In this document: positions 11,901-26,685 of the stretch, one piece after another
How positions within the stretch are numbered: the stretch's first letter is position 1
Layout: each line of letters starts with the position of its first letter
NCBI RefSeq assembly: GCF_028583425.1
Contig: NC_072805.1
Span: forward strand, 18,362,001-18,426,000
Direction of reading: 5' to 3'
Length of the DNA stretch: 64,000 nt
Origin: Eublepharis macularius
Lineage: Eukaryota > Chordata > Lepidosauria > Squamata > Eublepharidae
Translations under genes and position numbers: made by a program
The notes under the pieces: generated by a model
Databases searched by the model: none
The model's input: only the letters and a program-made list of their open reading frames with translations
What the model was told of the DNA's origin: nothing

Positions 11901-14900
11901 CTCTGTTAGTCTCTTGCCTTGAAAATCCCAGTAGGGGTCACCATAAGTCAGCCACAACTTGATGGCACTTTCCACCACTATCAAATAAATAGCTCAGATG
12001 AAAATGAATGCAGAGGCAGTGGCTTTGGCCATAAATTCAGACCAGTTCCTACCACCTTCCATTTCTCCACCACTGGGCATGTTTATTTATTTAAGCCATT
12101 TGTCTCCTCCTCCCTTCTTCCGCCTCAGTCAGGACCCAGGCCAGGGGGGTGATTCTGGCCTGACCTCATGGCTGGCACTCTAGTGAAATGCCTTTGTGAC
12201 AGCAGTTTTCCCAATCTAACCTTTCCATATGCGAGATTCCACTTCCGTCAAGTCTCCCTCTGTGGTCAGAAAACTACTCGGCTGGCTAAGAACACAAGTT
12301 GGTGAAATGCTGCAACCTCTTGGAAATACCATGTCAGCCTGACCGCCTCCCACCCATAACAGAAACCACTCTTTTGGCAAGGTGGTGGTATTTCTCAGAC
12401 ATCACCTTACTGTGGTGACTGGGCTACTTAGCTCCGATCATACACGGCTGTCCTAATAGGTACTGTACACAGGCGGGTGCATTTTTTTCTTTGTCATGCA
12501 CTGAGGCCTGTGGTTTCCAGGCACACATGAAGCTACTTGATACTGAGCCAGGCCACTGGTCTTTCAAGGCTGGTGTGATCAACTCTGACTGATAGCCACT
12601 CTCCAGAGTCCAGTTGCCCACTTGTTCCTTTTAACTGGAGATTTATTTACTTCACCTGTACTCCACTTTTCTCCCCCTGGGTACCAATGCGGCTTACAGC
12701 ATTCTTCCCCTTCTCCATATTATCCTCAACTCAGCGCTGTAAGGTAGGCGAGGCTGAGAAAGTGTGTGACTGGCCCAAGGTCAGCTGACAGGACTCCATG
12801 GCAGAGCAGGAATTTGAACCTATGGTTCCTAGATCCTAATCTAACTCTAACAACTACTTCACACTGGGGATTGAACTCCGGATCTTCTGTGGACACTGCA
12901 GATGTCCTGTCACAGAGCCGTGGCTCCACCGGTCAGAGGAAGGGGTCTAACATCCAGCCCTGAAAAGTACAAGCCCCAGTGCTCCAGTTGTCAAGTGAAC
13001 ATTCCCGGGCCCATTTTCCTGAGCATTTAGAAGTAGTTTTGTTTCAGTGGCATCCCTGGCCTGGCTACAAGAAGTATATTTCTGTGGAGAGGCTGGGATA
13101 TAAATATTTTAAATATTAGTCTCCCTTCACAAGGAGAGACTGCTGAGCAGTAGTAAAGAAACTAGAGGCAGCATACGGTACGTTTGGCCTTCAAGATGAC
13201 TCTGCGACAAACACTAGAGGGAGTCTTAGCTGATGAATGTGATCTCTCACCCATTTCTTAGCCCGTGGGGAAAAAAACTTGCAAGCCTCAGGAGATGTCA
13301 AAGGAACCCCAGAAGCCCAAAGTCGCCATTACCGAAGTGTTTGACTTTGCGGGCGAGGAAGTCCGGTAAGTCTGGCCTGTTGTCTCTTCTGCTGCAAAGA
13401 GAAGTGCATCGCGGTCTTCATGTAGCGATAGCATTTACCTGGCAAGGACCTCTAAATGGACTTCTTCCTTGCCTCTGTGGATGGCAGGGCAAACAAAGGA
13501 TCTTGCATCAATGTGTTGGTGCATGGGCTTAAAACAGAAGGGTGATCACGCTGCTCTGGGTAAGCAGAGTACAGCACTATTGAGCAGTCTTGGGCAGAAT
13601 TGTAGCCTTTGAAAGATTGAGGCAGAAGTCTTTGTCACTTTTTACTCTATTAGAAAAGAGCCAGGAATTGGTTCTTGCATTAGGAGCTCCCTGCACCAAT
13701 CGTGGGATCTTTGTGTGAAAGTACTGTATGCCTGCTGTTTCTCTTGCTGAGGCCTGAAGATACAGGCTTATCCTGGCTGTTGTGCTGGTCTTCAGAGGAA
13801 CTGGAAGGGACTGGGTTTGTTTATCCCACAGGCTTTGTATTGGGGTGTGATTCATGCACTTGAACTGTTCAGGGAGGAGGGAAAGTAATTGTTCACCAGA
13901 TCCACCAAGGTTACGACCAGGGAAGCGACAGGTTGGAATAGCAGGAAGGTAGGCTTGCATTGGACATTAGGAGATCAGTTGTATTAACAAGATAAATTAT
14001 AACCCTTGTGGAGTGGTTGTGGATTCTCCTCCCTTTTATCTTGGCAAGGAAGTAATAATAATAATAACATTCGATTTATATACCACCCTTCCGGATGACT
14101 TAACACCCACTCAGAGCGGTTTACAAAGTATGTTATTATTATCCCCCCAACAAAACACCCTGTGAGGAGGGGTGGGGCTGAGAGAGCTCCAGAGAGCAGT
14201 GACTAGCCCAAGGTCACCCAGCTGGTTTCAAGTGGAGGAGTGGGGAATCAAACCCAGCTCTCCAGATTAGAGTCCCGTGCTCTTAACCACTACACCAAAC
14301 TGGCTCTATAGAATCTATTGAGGTTGCTTAAGCAACAGAGGTTGGACTTAAATGAACCTTAGGCAGATAAATGAGGGAGGGTGGTTGGACTGAAAATAGA
14401 GCAAGCATCTGCATTGAAGTGAGATCCGTTATCCGTGATAGTTGAGGGCAGAGACAAAAATACCTTTAGTTGCCAGATGTTGGGACAGACCGTGAAGGAG
14501 AGGGGAATTCTGCGATCATGCCCTGCTGGTAACTTTTCCAAGAGACATTGGGGGTGTCCACGTCTTTGAAAAAGCATTTTTTGTCTGACCAGGCAAGGCG
14601 GTTCTCGGGTTTCTTTCTGTGCTGAGATGCTGAAGTTTCTGATACTCACCGATTCCTCATGATTAGCGCAGAAGGGCCCCTGAAAAGCATGTCTCATTTT
14701 CAGAGCAAAGGTCAGAGTTACAGGCTTTGCCTTCTGCACGCGAGGCGCGCTTCCACTTTTGCGGAACGTAAGCCAAGGTACAGCCTTGTGCAGTCAGAGC
14801 TTCCTGCCAGTTGCTGTCAGGAACAGTGACTCTGTACTGCTATTTGTCTAGTGGGTGGCCGGGGATATTCTGGTCATGGAAGGATTGCCACGGCACTAGT

Positions 14901-17900
14901 GCTGAACTCTAAACATTATTTCTTTACGTCATTTATTTATTTATTTACGTCATTTATAGTCCGCCTTTCTCACTGAGACTCAAGGTGGATTACACAGTAT
15001 GAGGTTAATACAATCAGTATCAAGTACATTTCAATACAATACCGTAAGGTAAACAGATATAAGTTTAAAAGACATAGCATTAGCAAGGATCCAAGACAGA
15101 GTAGGAAAAAATACTGGAGCAAAATATAATCAATTCTAGGACTAACATTAGACAGCATGGAGCGCTGGTTGTACACAGGAGTACATATTTAAAGCAGCAG
15201 ATAATATATAAGGCAAAAATAGTGATGTAGTCTATGATCCCCAACTCGTTAGTGAAGTACCTGAGACCCCCTCCCTACAATGCAGCCCTCCCATTTGAGT
15301 AAAAAGCCTTTTTGAATAGTTCGGTTTTGCATCGTTTATGGAAAGCCAGGAGAGGGGGGGCTCTTCTGACTTCCTCGGGCAGGTCATTCCACGGGATAGA
15401 GGCCACCACAGAGAAAGCCCTTGTACAGGCTCCTCCTGATTTCACCTGTGTGCAGCCTGGTACCTGCAGGAGACCCTGTTCAGATGAGCGAAGCTGCTGT
15501 AGAGGAACATAGGGAGGGAGGCGGTCCCGTAGGTATGCCGGACTAAAGCCATGAAGAACTTTGTATGTGATAACTAATACTTTGAACTGAGCACGGTAAA
15601 CGATGGGTAGCCAGTGGAGTGACTGTAGGATGGGAGTGACGTTCATGCTCCTGCTCGCTCCTAATAACAATCGAGCAACATTTCACATTCCTTTTCCAAG
15701 TTCCATTTAAATTTTTCTTCTCTCAGCCTTCTCAATGCTAGTATTCATACATACATGCATACTCGCCCCTAGCTACCTTGCCTCAATGACAGAGCACATA
15801 TTTTGCATGTGGAAGGTCCCTGGTTCAGTCTGGCAGTATGTGATCCTCACAACAGCCCTGCGAGGTAGGTTAGGCTGAGAGCTGTTGCTTAGGCCAAGGT
15901 CATCCAGTGAGCTTCATGGCAAGTGGGGATTTGTACCTGGGTCTCCCTAGGCCAATGTTCTCACTAGTGCCCCCAAACTAGCTCATTCCGTATCAGTATG
16001 GTGGGCATCTTTCAAAAATTTCAGCTGTGCAGTTCTAAAGGTTTAGTGGCACTAAATTTTTCAGTAGAGAGGGACAGTTTCTCTGAGTCCCATGACATTT
16101 TGTTTCTGAGATCAGCAGCTCTTCAGCAGCAAAAAGGGGCAGAGGAATTGGTGGGACTAGGAATTGGTGGAAATCACCACTTTCAAGAAAACGTAGAGTC
16201 CTTAAACTTTCCAAATGTGTAGTTGGATACATGGCACCCTTAAGACTTCCTTAATACCAACCCACCCCTGTAAAGGGCAAGAAATGTCTCCAGTCTCCAT
16301 TAGAGCCACGACAGTGTTCTACAACCCATTTAAACAAATGTATTTATTTACAAATGGCATATGCCACCGTTCTGCCCAATCAGGACCACCAAGGCAGCTA
16401 ACGAAAGCAGGTTATTCTTAAAAACTGAATGGTAAAATACATATTTTTTTTAAAACTCCAGCAATTAGGATATAGGGCAGGAGAGAGGGATCTTTGATTA
16501 AACAAAAAAATTCTTTACCCACCTGTAGAAGAACAGTGATGGAAGGCGACAGGTGAATATTCTTGGGGGTAGCAATTCATAGATGTTGGCGCCACAACCA
16601 ATATGGCCCTGAAGAGGCAACTCAGTTACATTCTTAAATTGTGAATGCCAAATGGACTCATCAGTGGCGCTGGTTTGGCCTGGCATGAAAATTGGTGCCC
16701 GAGTTATGTCTGGGAGGCCCTGCTAGCTCCTCTCATCCCTCTGTCTGGTTTTGGCTGTGCAGAAATGGTTCTGTGCTTCCAATCTGAATCTGTTCTCTCT
16801 CTTCTCACAGGATCACTAAGGAAGTGGATGTTTCGTCCAAAGAAGCCCAGATCTTTTTGAAAAAGCAAGAGCAGAAGGCAGCCAGCCCAGTTTCTCATCC
16901 TACAGGTTCTGGGTAAGGCCTTGGTGTCCTAGTCATCAGTGGACAAGGTCACCGGGAGGCTTCTGTTCTGCTGTGCAGGAGGGGATAGGGGAGGGCTCAC
17001 TGAACCCTTGAAACCAGTGGCGTTTTAGGATATGTTAAGCCCCAAGGATTTTCTCCATTATTAGACCCTCACCTGCCCCTTTGAGCCCTTCTAGATGGAA
17101 GGGTGCCTGAGCTCCAGAGGTCCTGCAGGTTTTATCTTACAGGGATGGAGACATTACACCATCAGATAAGTGTAGCATCTTCCCAGTTCAGTTATGCGCT
17201 TCTGCCCCTGCTGGGTCTGTTTGCAGTCTTGCTTGAAGGCAGAGAGGTGGCCTGGAGAGGCGTGAAGTTTGCTTGGCATTTCCCTCTCGTTCAGGAGCTC
17301 TTGGTTCCAGCCCCTGCCTTCCAAACTGCACCTGCATGGGTTTGCGGGTGCCGCTGTAAAATCCTTCGTTCGTTCATTACGTGGCTCGGTGGTGGAAAGT
17401 GCCGTTCTGTCCATCTGATCACATTGATGTACGTTCCACAAAGAGAAGGTGATTTGAAGGACCAGGCTGCCCTTTAGAATTGCCCTCAGGCGGGCAGCGT
17501 TCTTGTCGGGCTCAGAAATGGAGCTTCCTGCCTCACTCTTCTGAGCCACTTTGCCAGATGGAGACATGGCTGCCTAGATGGTGAGTAGAGCCCCGGCAGA
17601 TCATCTACAGTAGTAAGACGGCTGGTTTCAGAAACTCCAACTCTGTGCCTAAAAAGCTGTGCCAGACACGGCTCATCAGATGGCTTCAGGAATGCATGTG
17701 CCTGGCGTACAAAACTCCAGGGAGAATTCTTAGCCAGTTAGTGCAGCAGCAGAGTGTTGGCAGTCTTCAGCACTAATGATAGGAGACGTCTGCAACGTGC
17801 AATCTGCCTCTGCATTTGCAAAGCACTGTCCCGTGTGTTTGGCTGATGCAGTCTACGGGCATCAGGTACTGCAGCAGGCAGCGTAAGTTGCCATGCAAGT

Positions 17901-20900
17901 CAGTCAGACCTGCCTTGGACGGTGGCACAGCTTTCAGACACTCTGTCGGTTAAGGATGCCTTGTTCATCATAGTGAGCTCAGAACTTTGGGCTTACCCCA
18001 ATTGTTCCTACTGTTCAGAGGTATGGACAGCTTATTCTTCCTTTCCTGAAGAGAGGTGCTTTCCCCATGTTTAGCACTTCGTCCCTGGATCTTTATGTTC
18101 CTGCTCTGGAAGTCTCCATGCCTGTAGGAAGTCTCCTTCCACCCGCAGGCAGAGGAAGCTGTAAATAGCTGCTTTCTCTGCTCCCAATAGGCGGAAGCAA
18201 CCGGTAGTCAGCAACACTCTCCGCAGGGGAAAGTGTCCAGTCTTCCGTTCCTCTCTCATTTGATCTCCAAAATTACAGCTCTGAGTCTGTGACCTCTGCG
18301 GTCCTTTGATGCCTCCCACCTTGCTTATAAGCTAACAGGAGGTGAAGTTCAGCTTTGGCGCAAGTTGGAGCAACTTCCTCTTGCTCAGGCGTGGACTTGA
18401 CTGAAGGGGCCTGGCCTTACCCATGGCAAATTGCAGGGTCAATAAGAGCGCCTTTGTTTCTAACAACTGGGGAATGCTCGTGGGTCCTCTTCTGTTCCCT
18501 GCCCCTTCCTCAGCTCTTCTTTGAATCTTTAGTTGATGTGTCTCTTTCAGTCTGTGTGTTTGATCTGTCCTGTATGAAACTGACTGTCCTGGAAGTCACC
18601 AAGGCATTCTAGAGTTCTGAAGGAAATGGAATTGTCTCAGTACCCCCCTGCGGATTTCCAGCGGTGTGTACCAGTGCTGTTGGGCGGCTGGCCCAAAGCA
18701 AAGAGGAGTTCTGGGACTGCCTCCTCCAGCAGATGAGCCCATTTCCTGTCACTGTCCTTGTCATACCGTATCTGCTTTCCTCCTTAACCACTGGTTGCTT
18801 TCCAGCTTCCGCCAAGGACTCTATCAGCACAGACTCGTGTATGTCCTGCCGTGACCCCTGGCGTCATATTCCTTGCAGAGCTGTTCACTTTGGGAACAGT
18901 CCGCTGCCTCATCTTTTGATGTTGATTGGAAGAAGGCTTAGCCAAATGCAGATGAAAGTTTTGGCTGGGCCCTGGGCAGGGTGTGTGTGTGTCTGTGGAG
19001 AGACTGATGCAGAGAAGTTAGCCGTGTTCATTGTCAACACCAATGCAACTATTCAGATCACAAATGAGAAGGTGATTATCTTGCTGTTCCCAGCCACCAG
19101 GGGGCAGCAAACTGTCTTCTGTCATATAAACAATGAACTCCAGTTCCTCTCCGGATGATGTCATACAGTCTCCTGGATTTAATAGCCATTAGAGATGCTT
19201 TTTTTCCAGGCCAGAGTAGGGCCTCGTGCCTCAGACTGCCCCTCCAGGAGTTCTGACGGCATCACAAAAACATCCCACAGGTTTAAATGGTTACCAGCCT
19301 TGGTCCGCTGCCAGATGTGCTTTTTGGGGGTTTAAGCGCTGTAGTTTGTGCTCACCAACGGCATCAAGATAAACGGCCTTCCTCCAGCTTGTTTGAATTA
19401 GAAGCTCATGTCCAAATGGTCTCTTGCTGAGAGAAATGCCGGCCTTTTGGATCTGCAGCCTCGGCCAGACTGCTGGATCTCTGAGCTAGCATTTGCTGTC
19501 TTGGGGGGAAGCGTAAACTCGCCTTCTTTGGGAAAGGAGGGCAGGTGAGCTTTGGGAAGAATACAGTTGAAAGGAACCTTCTGTCTTAAAAGGCAAGCAT
19601 CTTCTGGCTGCGTGGGCTGCCAGCCAACCACAAAAAAGCATTTCCTGTGCTTTTAAGCGACTGATAACATTTTGCAGTGTTTGGAGAAAGATGCAAAGCT
19701 TTCTCTCGCGTCAAGCTGCTGTGCTGCTTCCCCGATTCCCTGGGCTTTGGAGGCCCTTGGGCTGTATGATGCTTCGTCTTGACTCTGTGCCAAATCCAGG
19801 GTAGCAGTTCAGGCGGAGGAGGCTGATTTGTCCCAGGCTTTGAGAAGGGAGGGGCCAGGCACTGTGAGCATCTGTCCTTCATTAAGCAGCTCTGGGCTTT
19901 TGTGGAGGCAGGGAGCACAGCTGCACAGCCCCAGTTTGAGGAGGCAATGGCCAAGAGGGGAGCTTGTAAAGGCAGCTCCTGTAGCTGCAGGCATTTTGCC
20001 CTGCTGCCTACTGGCATTCTCCAAAGAGAGCATCGTTGGCTGGTTTGAGAATTCCTTTGGAGCAGGGGTGGGAGGTGGGGATGGGCAGAGCTTCGAATTG
20101 GGTAGCGGTTGTCGGCAGTGCCGTGGCTTGGGTTTACTAACCGGCCCATCATAATCAACGCCAGAGTCCTATGCTTTGTGCTGAACAAACAGGATCCCCT
20201 GCCAGCTACTAAGTCTTTTCGACAGCACCAGCTTTGAGTGCTACATTTCCCCTCCCAGCTGTGAAAGTACAATGACCAGCCAGTAGCACCTGTCTGGCAG
20301 AGGATCTGTTTTATTTTTTAATTTTACTTTAATTATGTCCTGCCTTTCTCTCTGGTGTGGACCCCAAATGGCTTACATCTTTCGCCTCTCTTCCATTTCC
20401 CCCCTCAAAATAAACCTCGTGAGGTCAGCTCGGCTGAGTGTGTGTGCCTGTCCCAAGATTACCCAGCAAGCTTCCATGGCAGAGCAGGGGTTCAAACCTG
20501 GGTTGCCCAGATCCTAGTCCATCCCAGCCACTGGCTCTTCAGGGATGAGGGCAGGATCCTGGGAAGAGTGTGTGCCCCCTTTGCCTCTCGGGTGCTTTGG
20601 CGCCCCTCGCCATTCTCTTTGTCTGGTTTTTCCAGGCAAGATGCCTCTCCTGTCTTGTGGGCATGATTGGGGGGGCAGTGTTGATGCGCATAGCCCTGCC
20701 CCCTCTGGAGGACATGGTAGAACCTGCCCCTGTAGATGTGTCATACTTTACCACCAAGCTCCTGCAAGCCCGCCCTTCCTCGCCATCCAAAATCGCTCCA
20801 AGCAGCTGTTTTCAGCTGCTCAGTCCCACGTGGCACTTCCATTCAGGAGGCAATCAGGGAGGCTTGGTGGATTTTGAGCCTAGAGAAGCTTTCGAGCAGA

Positions 20901-23900
20901 CTGTGCTGCCTGATCTTTTTCTTTTCCTGGCAGCCTTTCTCTTTGGCAACGGGAACGCAGAGGGCTTGATGCCAGACCGCTGAGCTGGCTGCAGAGGGGT
21001 TACCGGCACCTGCTCTGAAGATTTCCTTTGTAGTCATTGTCTGCACATGTGTACTTTTTTGAAGAGTCTAGAAAACGGAACGGAGGGTGGGGGACTCTGC
21101 TCTGGAAATCTGCTTCAGCTTTTATCCACTGAAAACTCTTCCAGCAGGAAAAGGGGCAGAGCTTGGTTATCATGGAAAAACACCTCCCATGAGTGTGGGC
21201 AGAAATACTGCAAGCTGTTGGGCTCCAGTTGCTTTTTCCTTTCCCTGGGAATTCCAAAAGGGAGATGTGTAGGTCAGGACCTTTGCAGGCTTCTGTTTAT
21301 TGCTATATGAGGTCCCACAAGCTTGCTAGGGAAAAAGATAGCCGCATCTAGATAGCATTTCACATCATCTGAGTAATCCATACAACAGCCCTGTAAGGTG
21401 GGCCAGTATTATTTCCATTTGATGGAGTGGGCAAGCTGAGTGGCCACCCACTGAGTTTCCAGCAGAGACAGGATTTGAACTTAGAAGCCTTTGGGGTTAG
21501 CAGCTGTGAACGTTTTCTTTTTAAAGCCAGGACAGCTGCTTCTTTGGTCTGGCACATGCCTACGAGAGGTGCTTCGAAGGTAGGCTGTGGCAGTTCATGT
21601 CAAGAGAAGGGTTCATGCCATAGGAAAACTGGGAAGAGCCCCTGCGTTTGTGCATGGGCAGGGAGAGAACAGCTTAAGCCACAGAGTGTGTGTGCCTGTA
21701 TTTCTTACTGGCTCCTCTCTTATTTATTAGGGAATTCCTGTGACAGAGTGCTTCTCAAGGCTGCTTACTATTAAAATAATAAACTGCCTGTATAAAAAAG
21801 AACAAGCCCAGGGACATAAAATGCCAGACAATACTGTTGTAAAACAGACCTCACTCCTGAAGCAGGTGAGAAAACAGCTGGGAAGACAAAGCCCTTGATA
21901 AAAAGATGTGTTTTGGCCTGGTGCCTAGGAGACAGTAAGGTGTAGGAGGGCCAGGTGAGCCAAGTGGGAAGGGCACACCTTTGGAATACCTTCCCGCTTT
22001 AGGCTGCCACTGCAAAAAAGGCCATGTCTCTAGTTGCCGTTCACCTCGCCTCTGGAGGCGGAGGCAGAGAGCAGGGCTTGGGAGACAGATCTTAACTGGT
22101 GGGCTGGACAGTATGGAAGGAGAGTCCTTTAGGTACCCCCAGCCCAAGCTGTGTAGGGCCTTAAAGGTCCAAACCAGCACTTTGAATTGTGCCTGGAAAG
22201 AGATGGGTGGCTGGTGCTTTTCCACTACTTTAATGAGTTTTATGGCTGGAGAGGAGTGCAAAGAAAGGATTGAACTGCTCTTGAGGTCTTTAGCCGAATT
22301 GCAAGTAGGGCGCTACCTGCGGGAAGAGCGCTGTTCTCAGGCACACTGCTTGCCCGCTGGCTTCCATCCTGGCTAAAAGAAACCCTGAAGGCTGCTCTGA
22401 CGCTCTCTTTCCCAGAGTTATTTGGAGAGTTTAAAACTGAATATTGAAGACGGATAGATAGGCACATCCCTCCCTTACTCAACTGGGAACAAGTTTACTT
22501 GTTTTGTGTTCCCTGTTCGGGACTGCTGATGCTCCAACCTCAGTAGACTGAAAAGCTTGTGAGCTCTCCTATGACCCCCCCCCCCCCAAGGCCTGTTAAG
22601 GCTGTTCCTTGAAGTTGAAGTGCTTCATCTTTAGTTTGCAATTGATAGGCAGTAGATTCAGGATGGACAAATGGAAATACTTTACTCCACAAGTGATTAA
22701 AATGTGGAATTCATTGCTAGAGGCTGTAGTGAGGGTCACAGACAGACAGCTTTAAAAGGAGATTAGACAGACTCATGGAGGTGTATCAGTGGCTTTGTTG
22801 TGGGTCGGGCCGGGCCAGCGCAGACTGCGCCGTCAGGGTGTGGGGCGGGTAAGGCAAATGCGCTCAGCTTTAGTTGAATAGTCAAGGTCTGGTCCGAAGT
22901 CAAGGCACAGTGTCCAAAGCCATCAGTAGCAGTAGGAGAGATTGTCCGAGCAGCAAGGTCAGGAGGTCCAACGGTCACTTAACAGTAGGTCCAAGGATAC
23001 GATGAAGGGAGGGTCAAAATGGTCCATAATGTCACAGGAAACATGGCAAGGTCCAAGGTTGTGGTCATGGTGCCAGGGATACTGACTCGTGCTTCCATGC
23101 CCCACAGTTCTCTTTGGCTGGGTTTTGTGGCCATGTGTGGTTTGCAGCCAGCTGCTTGGAACTTATCCTGTAGCTACTCATCATTGTCATCGGCAAGCGG
23201 CTGGCATCGGGCCAGGAGGCGTGAACTGTGCTGTCTCTCCTGGAGCTCCATTCTTCACCTCCATCTCCGGCACTCCAAGGGTGTGGGTGATCCTGGAGCG
23301 CTTGAAACAGCTGACTGGGCTTCACCTGTTGCATTGGGGCTGGAGGGTGTCGGCTCTGCCCCAGGTGCTGGTTCTGAACACTGATCAGCCTGCAGCATCT
23401 CCTCCTGCTTGTTTTGAAACTGGCTACACAGGGGCTCCTCTTCTTCTGAGGAGCCCTTGCTGTCGCTGAGCCCTGGCTTAGTTCATGACAGGCTACTAGG
23501 CATGGTGACTAAAGGGAGCCTCCGCATTCAGAGGCAGTCCACCTCTGAATCCCAGTGCCAGGAGTTAACTTCAAGGGGAGGCCTTGGCCATGATCGCTGG
23601 CCCTCTAGCATTGGCCAGTGTGTGAGACGGGGTGCTGGACTAGAGGGACCAGTGGTCTGACCTGGCAGGCTCTTCTCATGTTCTTGACAAGGGTTACCAC
23701 ACCACCTCACTTGAACATAGATGCCATCTTTTTGATGCTGTTGGGGCATCTAGCCCAGCTGAGGTCCAACCACAGCCCTACTACCTGAGAGCTTTTCAGC
23801 TGGAGACTGGACTTGGCCCTTTTGCCATGCAAAGCAGGTTCTCTCCAGAGTTATGACCCCCCCCCCGCAAGCCGCCTTTAGCTTCCTGACTTCCAGATGC

Positions 23901-26600
23901 CCTATCAGTATTCTTCCATAGCAGCAATTTCTGCCCCAAGCCCTTGACCGCCTGGCTGGATTGTGTGGCTGTCTGCCATTTCTGTTCTCTGCCCTCAGAG
24001 CAGCCTTTCAATATATTTCATGGATTGTTGGAGACGTGGGAAAAGATTCTCTCCTGCCCTTCGCAGGCACCAATCCTGATGCAAGGCTCTGGCCAGAGAG
24101 CAAGGGCTGTACACCTTGAAAACCTCTTTCCAGAGAGCATCTTGGAAATGCAGAAACGGGAACATCTCAGAGTGACTTGGCGTTTTCAAGCAAAATATTC
24201 CAGCCGGTGTGTATGTGCTGGCCAAGGCTTGCCCCCCTGCTGCATTAGAGAATGCAAGTCATTTCCTCCCCAGGCCCTTCAGAAGGGCCCTGAATTTCCA
24301 GCAAGGAAGTTATCCTAGGAATGCAAATAAAAGTGCAGGCTCAAGAGCTCGGATGCCAGTTCTGTGACTTTGCAGCACGGTTTCCGAGTCTTCCCGGACT
24401 GATCTGCAGCAGCTCCGCAAGGTCATGTGATGTATGCACACTCAGGAAGCTGCTTCATATTGCTCCAGACCATTGTTCCATCACCGTCAGCGTTGTCTAC
24501 TCAGACTGGCACTGGCTTTCTGGATCTCAGGTCTTCCGGGTCACATCACCTTCTTCCCGGTTCTTTTTAACCGGACGTACTGAGGATTGAACCGGGAACC
24601 TTCCACATGCCCAGCAGATGCTCTGCTACTGAGTCGCCACCCTGTGTTCTGGGAGGGGGAACCTAGCTGACCCCCCCCCTCTCTTGAGGCCATCAGCAAT
24701 CACTTCTACGGTGCAGAAGCCTTGGGAAGGAAACAAACCAAATCAGGTTGGCTCCTCGCTCTGGGGCGATGGAAGCGGGTGCACCTGCTTTTAATTCCTG
24801 GTCCCCTTTTCGCTTTTTAAAACTAACTGGCGTAGCTATGTTGAAGCTGTTGCTTAGCAATGGAGGGAATCTCCTTGTCAGGGTGGGCAGTGAAGAGCCC
24901 ACTCCGTCCTGTGTGTGGCTGGCTTCTTTGCCAGTCAGTAAGGAAGGCTCAGCAGCATGCCGTGCTTGGGCTTCCCTCTTGACTGCAGCTTTAGAAGTGC
25001 CCAATTGCAGTTTATTCTAGACGCTTAATTTTTGAAGATGGAGGATGTGAGAGCGGGGTCTCTTCTGGAGTACTGTTCCGTAGCTTTGGACCTAGAGAGA
25101 TTTTAGGAAAATAGTTCCCAAGCGTTCTGTATGTGGGTGTGTGCGCATGCGTGTGTGCATGCGCATGCACAATTTAAAGTTTCTGTGATTCCGAAGGACC
25201 TCCCCTCCACTGCTCCGGCCTTGCTTTCTTTCAGCTGACTTCTGATGGGGGCTTCTCATTCTGGCCTCTCTCTTTGCTAGGCATGAAAGGATTGTTCCTG
25301 ATGAAAAGACCTGGCCAAATTGTGCACCCTCAGAAGAGGCAGCTTGTTGTGCCTCTGCATGAACTGCTGCTCTGGGTTGTCCTCTTTCCGGTCAGGATGC
25401 ATGCCCCAGATCAGCGACTCTTGCAGAAATGACTGTGGGAAGCTCCTCTGGACGTGGGCCGCTGCTTTTGCTTTGTGGTGTGTTACACAGTGCCGTTGGG
25501 TGACAAAAATGTGCTGCCTGTGCATTAACTTAATACCCCTTGAATTAACCATGTAAGGAAAGCCAGAATTATCCCCTTCTGGGGCATTAGGGTGGTTGGC
25601 TTGAGTGTATGTGGGGGGGAGCTGCTCTTAAGGCCCCCTCCCCTTCAGAGCTCATGACAAGATGAAATTTGAACTAGGTGCATCCAGGGTCAAGACTTGC
25701 ACCAGCCCCTGAATTTGGTCAAACCTTGCAAGAATTTCAGCTGGCAGAGGAAGCCCCCAGGAAACAATATGGCTCCTCTCGGGGCCTGGCTAGGAATGTG
25801 CTTCTGTGTGTGAGCTCTGTCCAGCCGGACTTGTCATTTTTCAAGTATTTATTAATGTACTTCATTTATTCTCCTTCCCAAAGTGGTTTACAACATATCC
25901 CCGCCCCGCCCCTTTATCCTTGTCATAACCCTGTGAGGTAGGTTGGGCTGAGTGTGTGACTGGTCCAAGGTCCCCAAGCTTCCATGGCAGAATGGGGATT
26001 CAAACCTGGATTTTCCAGATCATAGTCTGTCACTCTAATTGCTGCTTAAAAAAGAGCCTCCTAAAACATTTCTCAGACTACAAGTGGACTGATAAAAGAT
26101 CTACTCCTTGATTAAAGTCAGAGCAAAAAGAAAAATTTGGCCTGGCGCCTGAAAGAGGGCAGAATAAGTGCCAGGCAAACCTCAAGGGAAAGGCCATTCC
26201 ACGGATCAGGTGCCACCACTGTAAAGTCCTCTCCCTGGTCGCCACCTGCCTCACCATTGACAGCAGCGTGCAGAGAGCAAACTGTGCAAGGAAGATATTA
26301 GCTGGCAGGCTGAGCAAATAAAAGGTTCCTTTTGGCCCTCAGAAGCTTTGGGAGAGAGAGATGTCTGTTGTTAATCTTCTGGAAACTAAGCTGTGTTTTG
26401 TTCTCTTAGCAGCCTCTTCAGATTAAAAGCCACAGGTTTCTCCTGGCCATCTTTTCCAAATTCCACTGAAGGTCAGGGAATCCTCTGGAACTTTGCCGTG
26501 GAGAGTAAAGCATATCCAGGCATGAGTTTGCCTTCTTTGTACCTTTTGACTCATATAAAAGTTCAGAAGAACTACTATAGCCTCTAATTCGTAACAACAA

Positions 26601-26685
<85 letters not shown>

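Noticed and set aside
19586-20272. 228-codon minus-strand open frame in CFDP1 intron 5
   Set aside because: No domain, biased composition (Pro, Ser, Gln, Cys), no splice context; G/C-rich intron chance frame.
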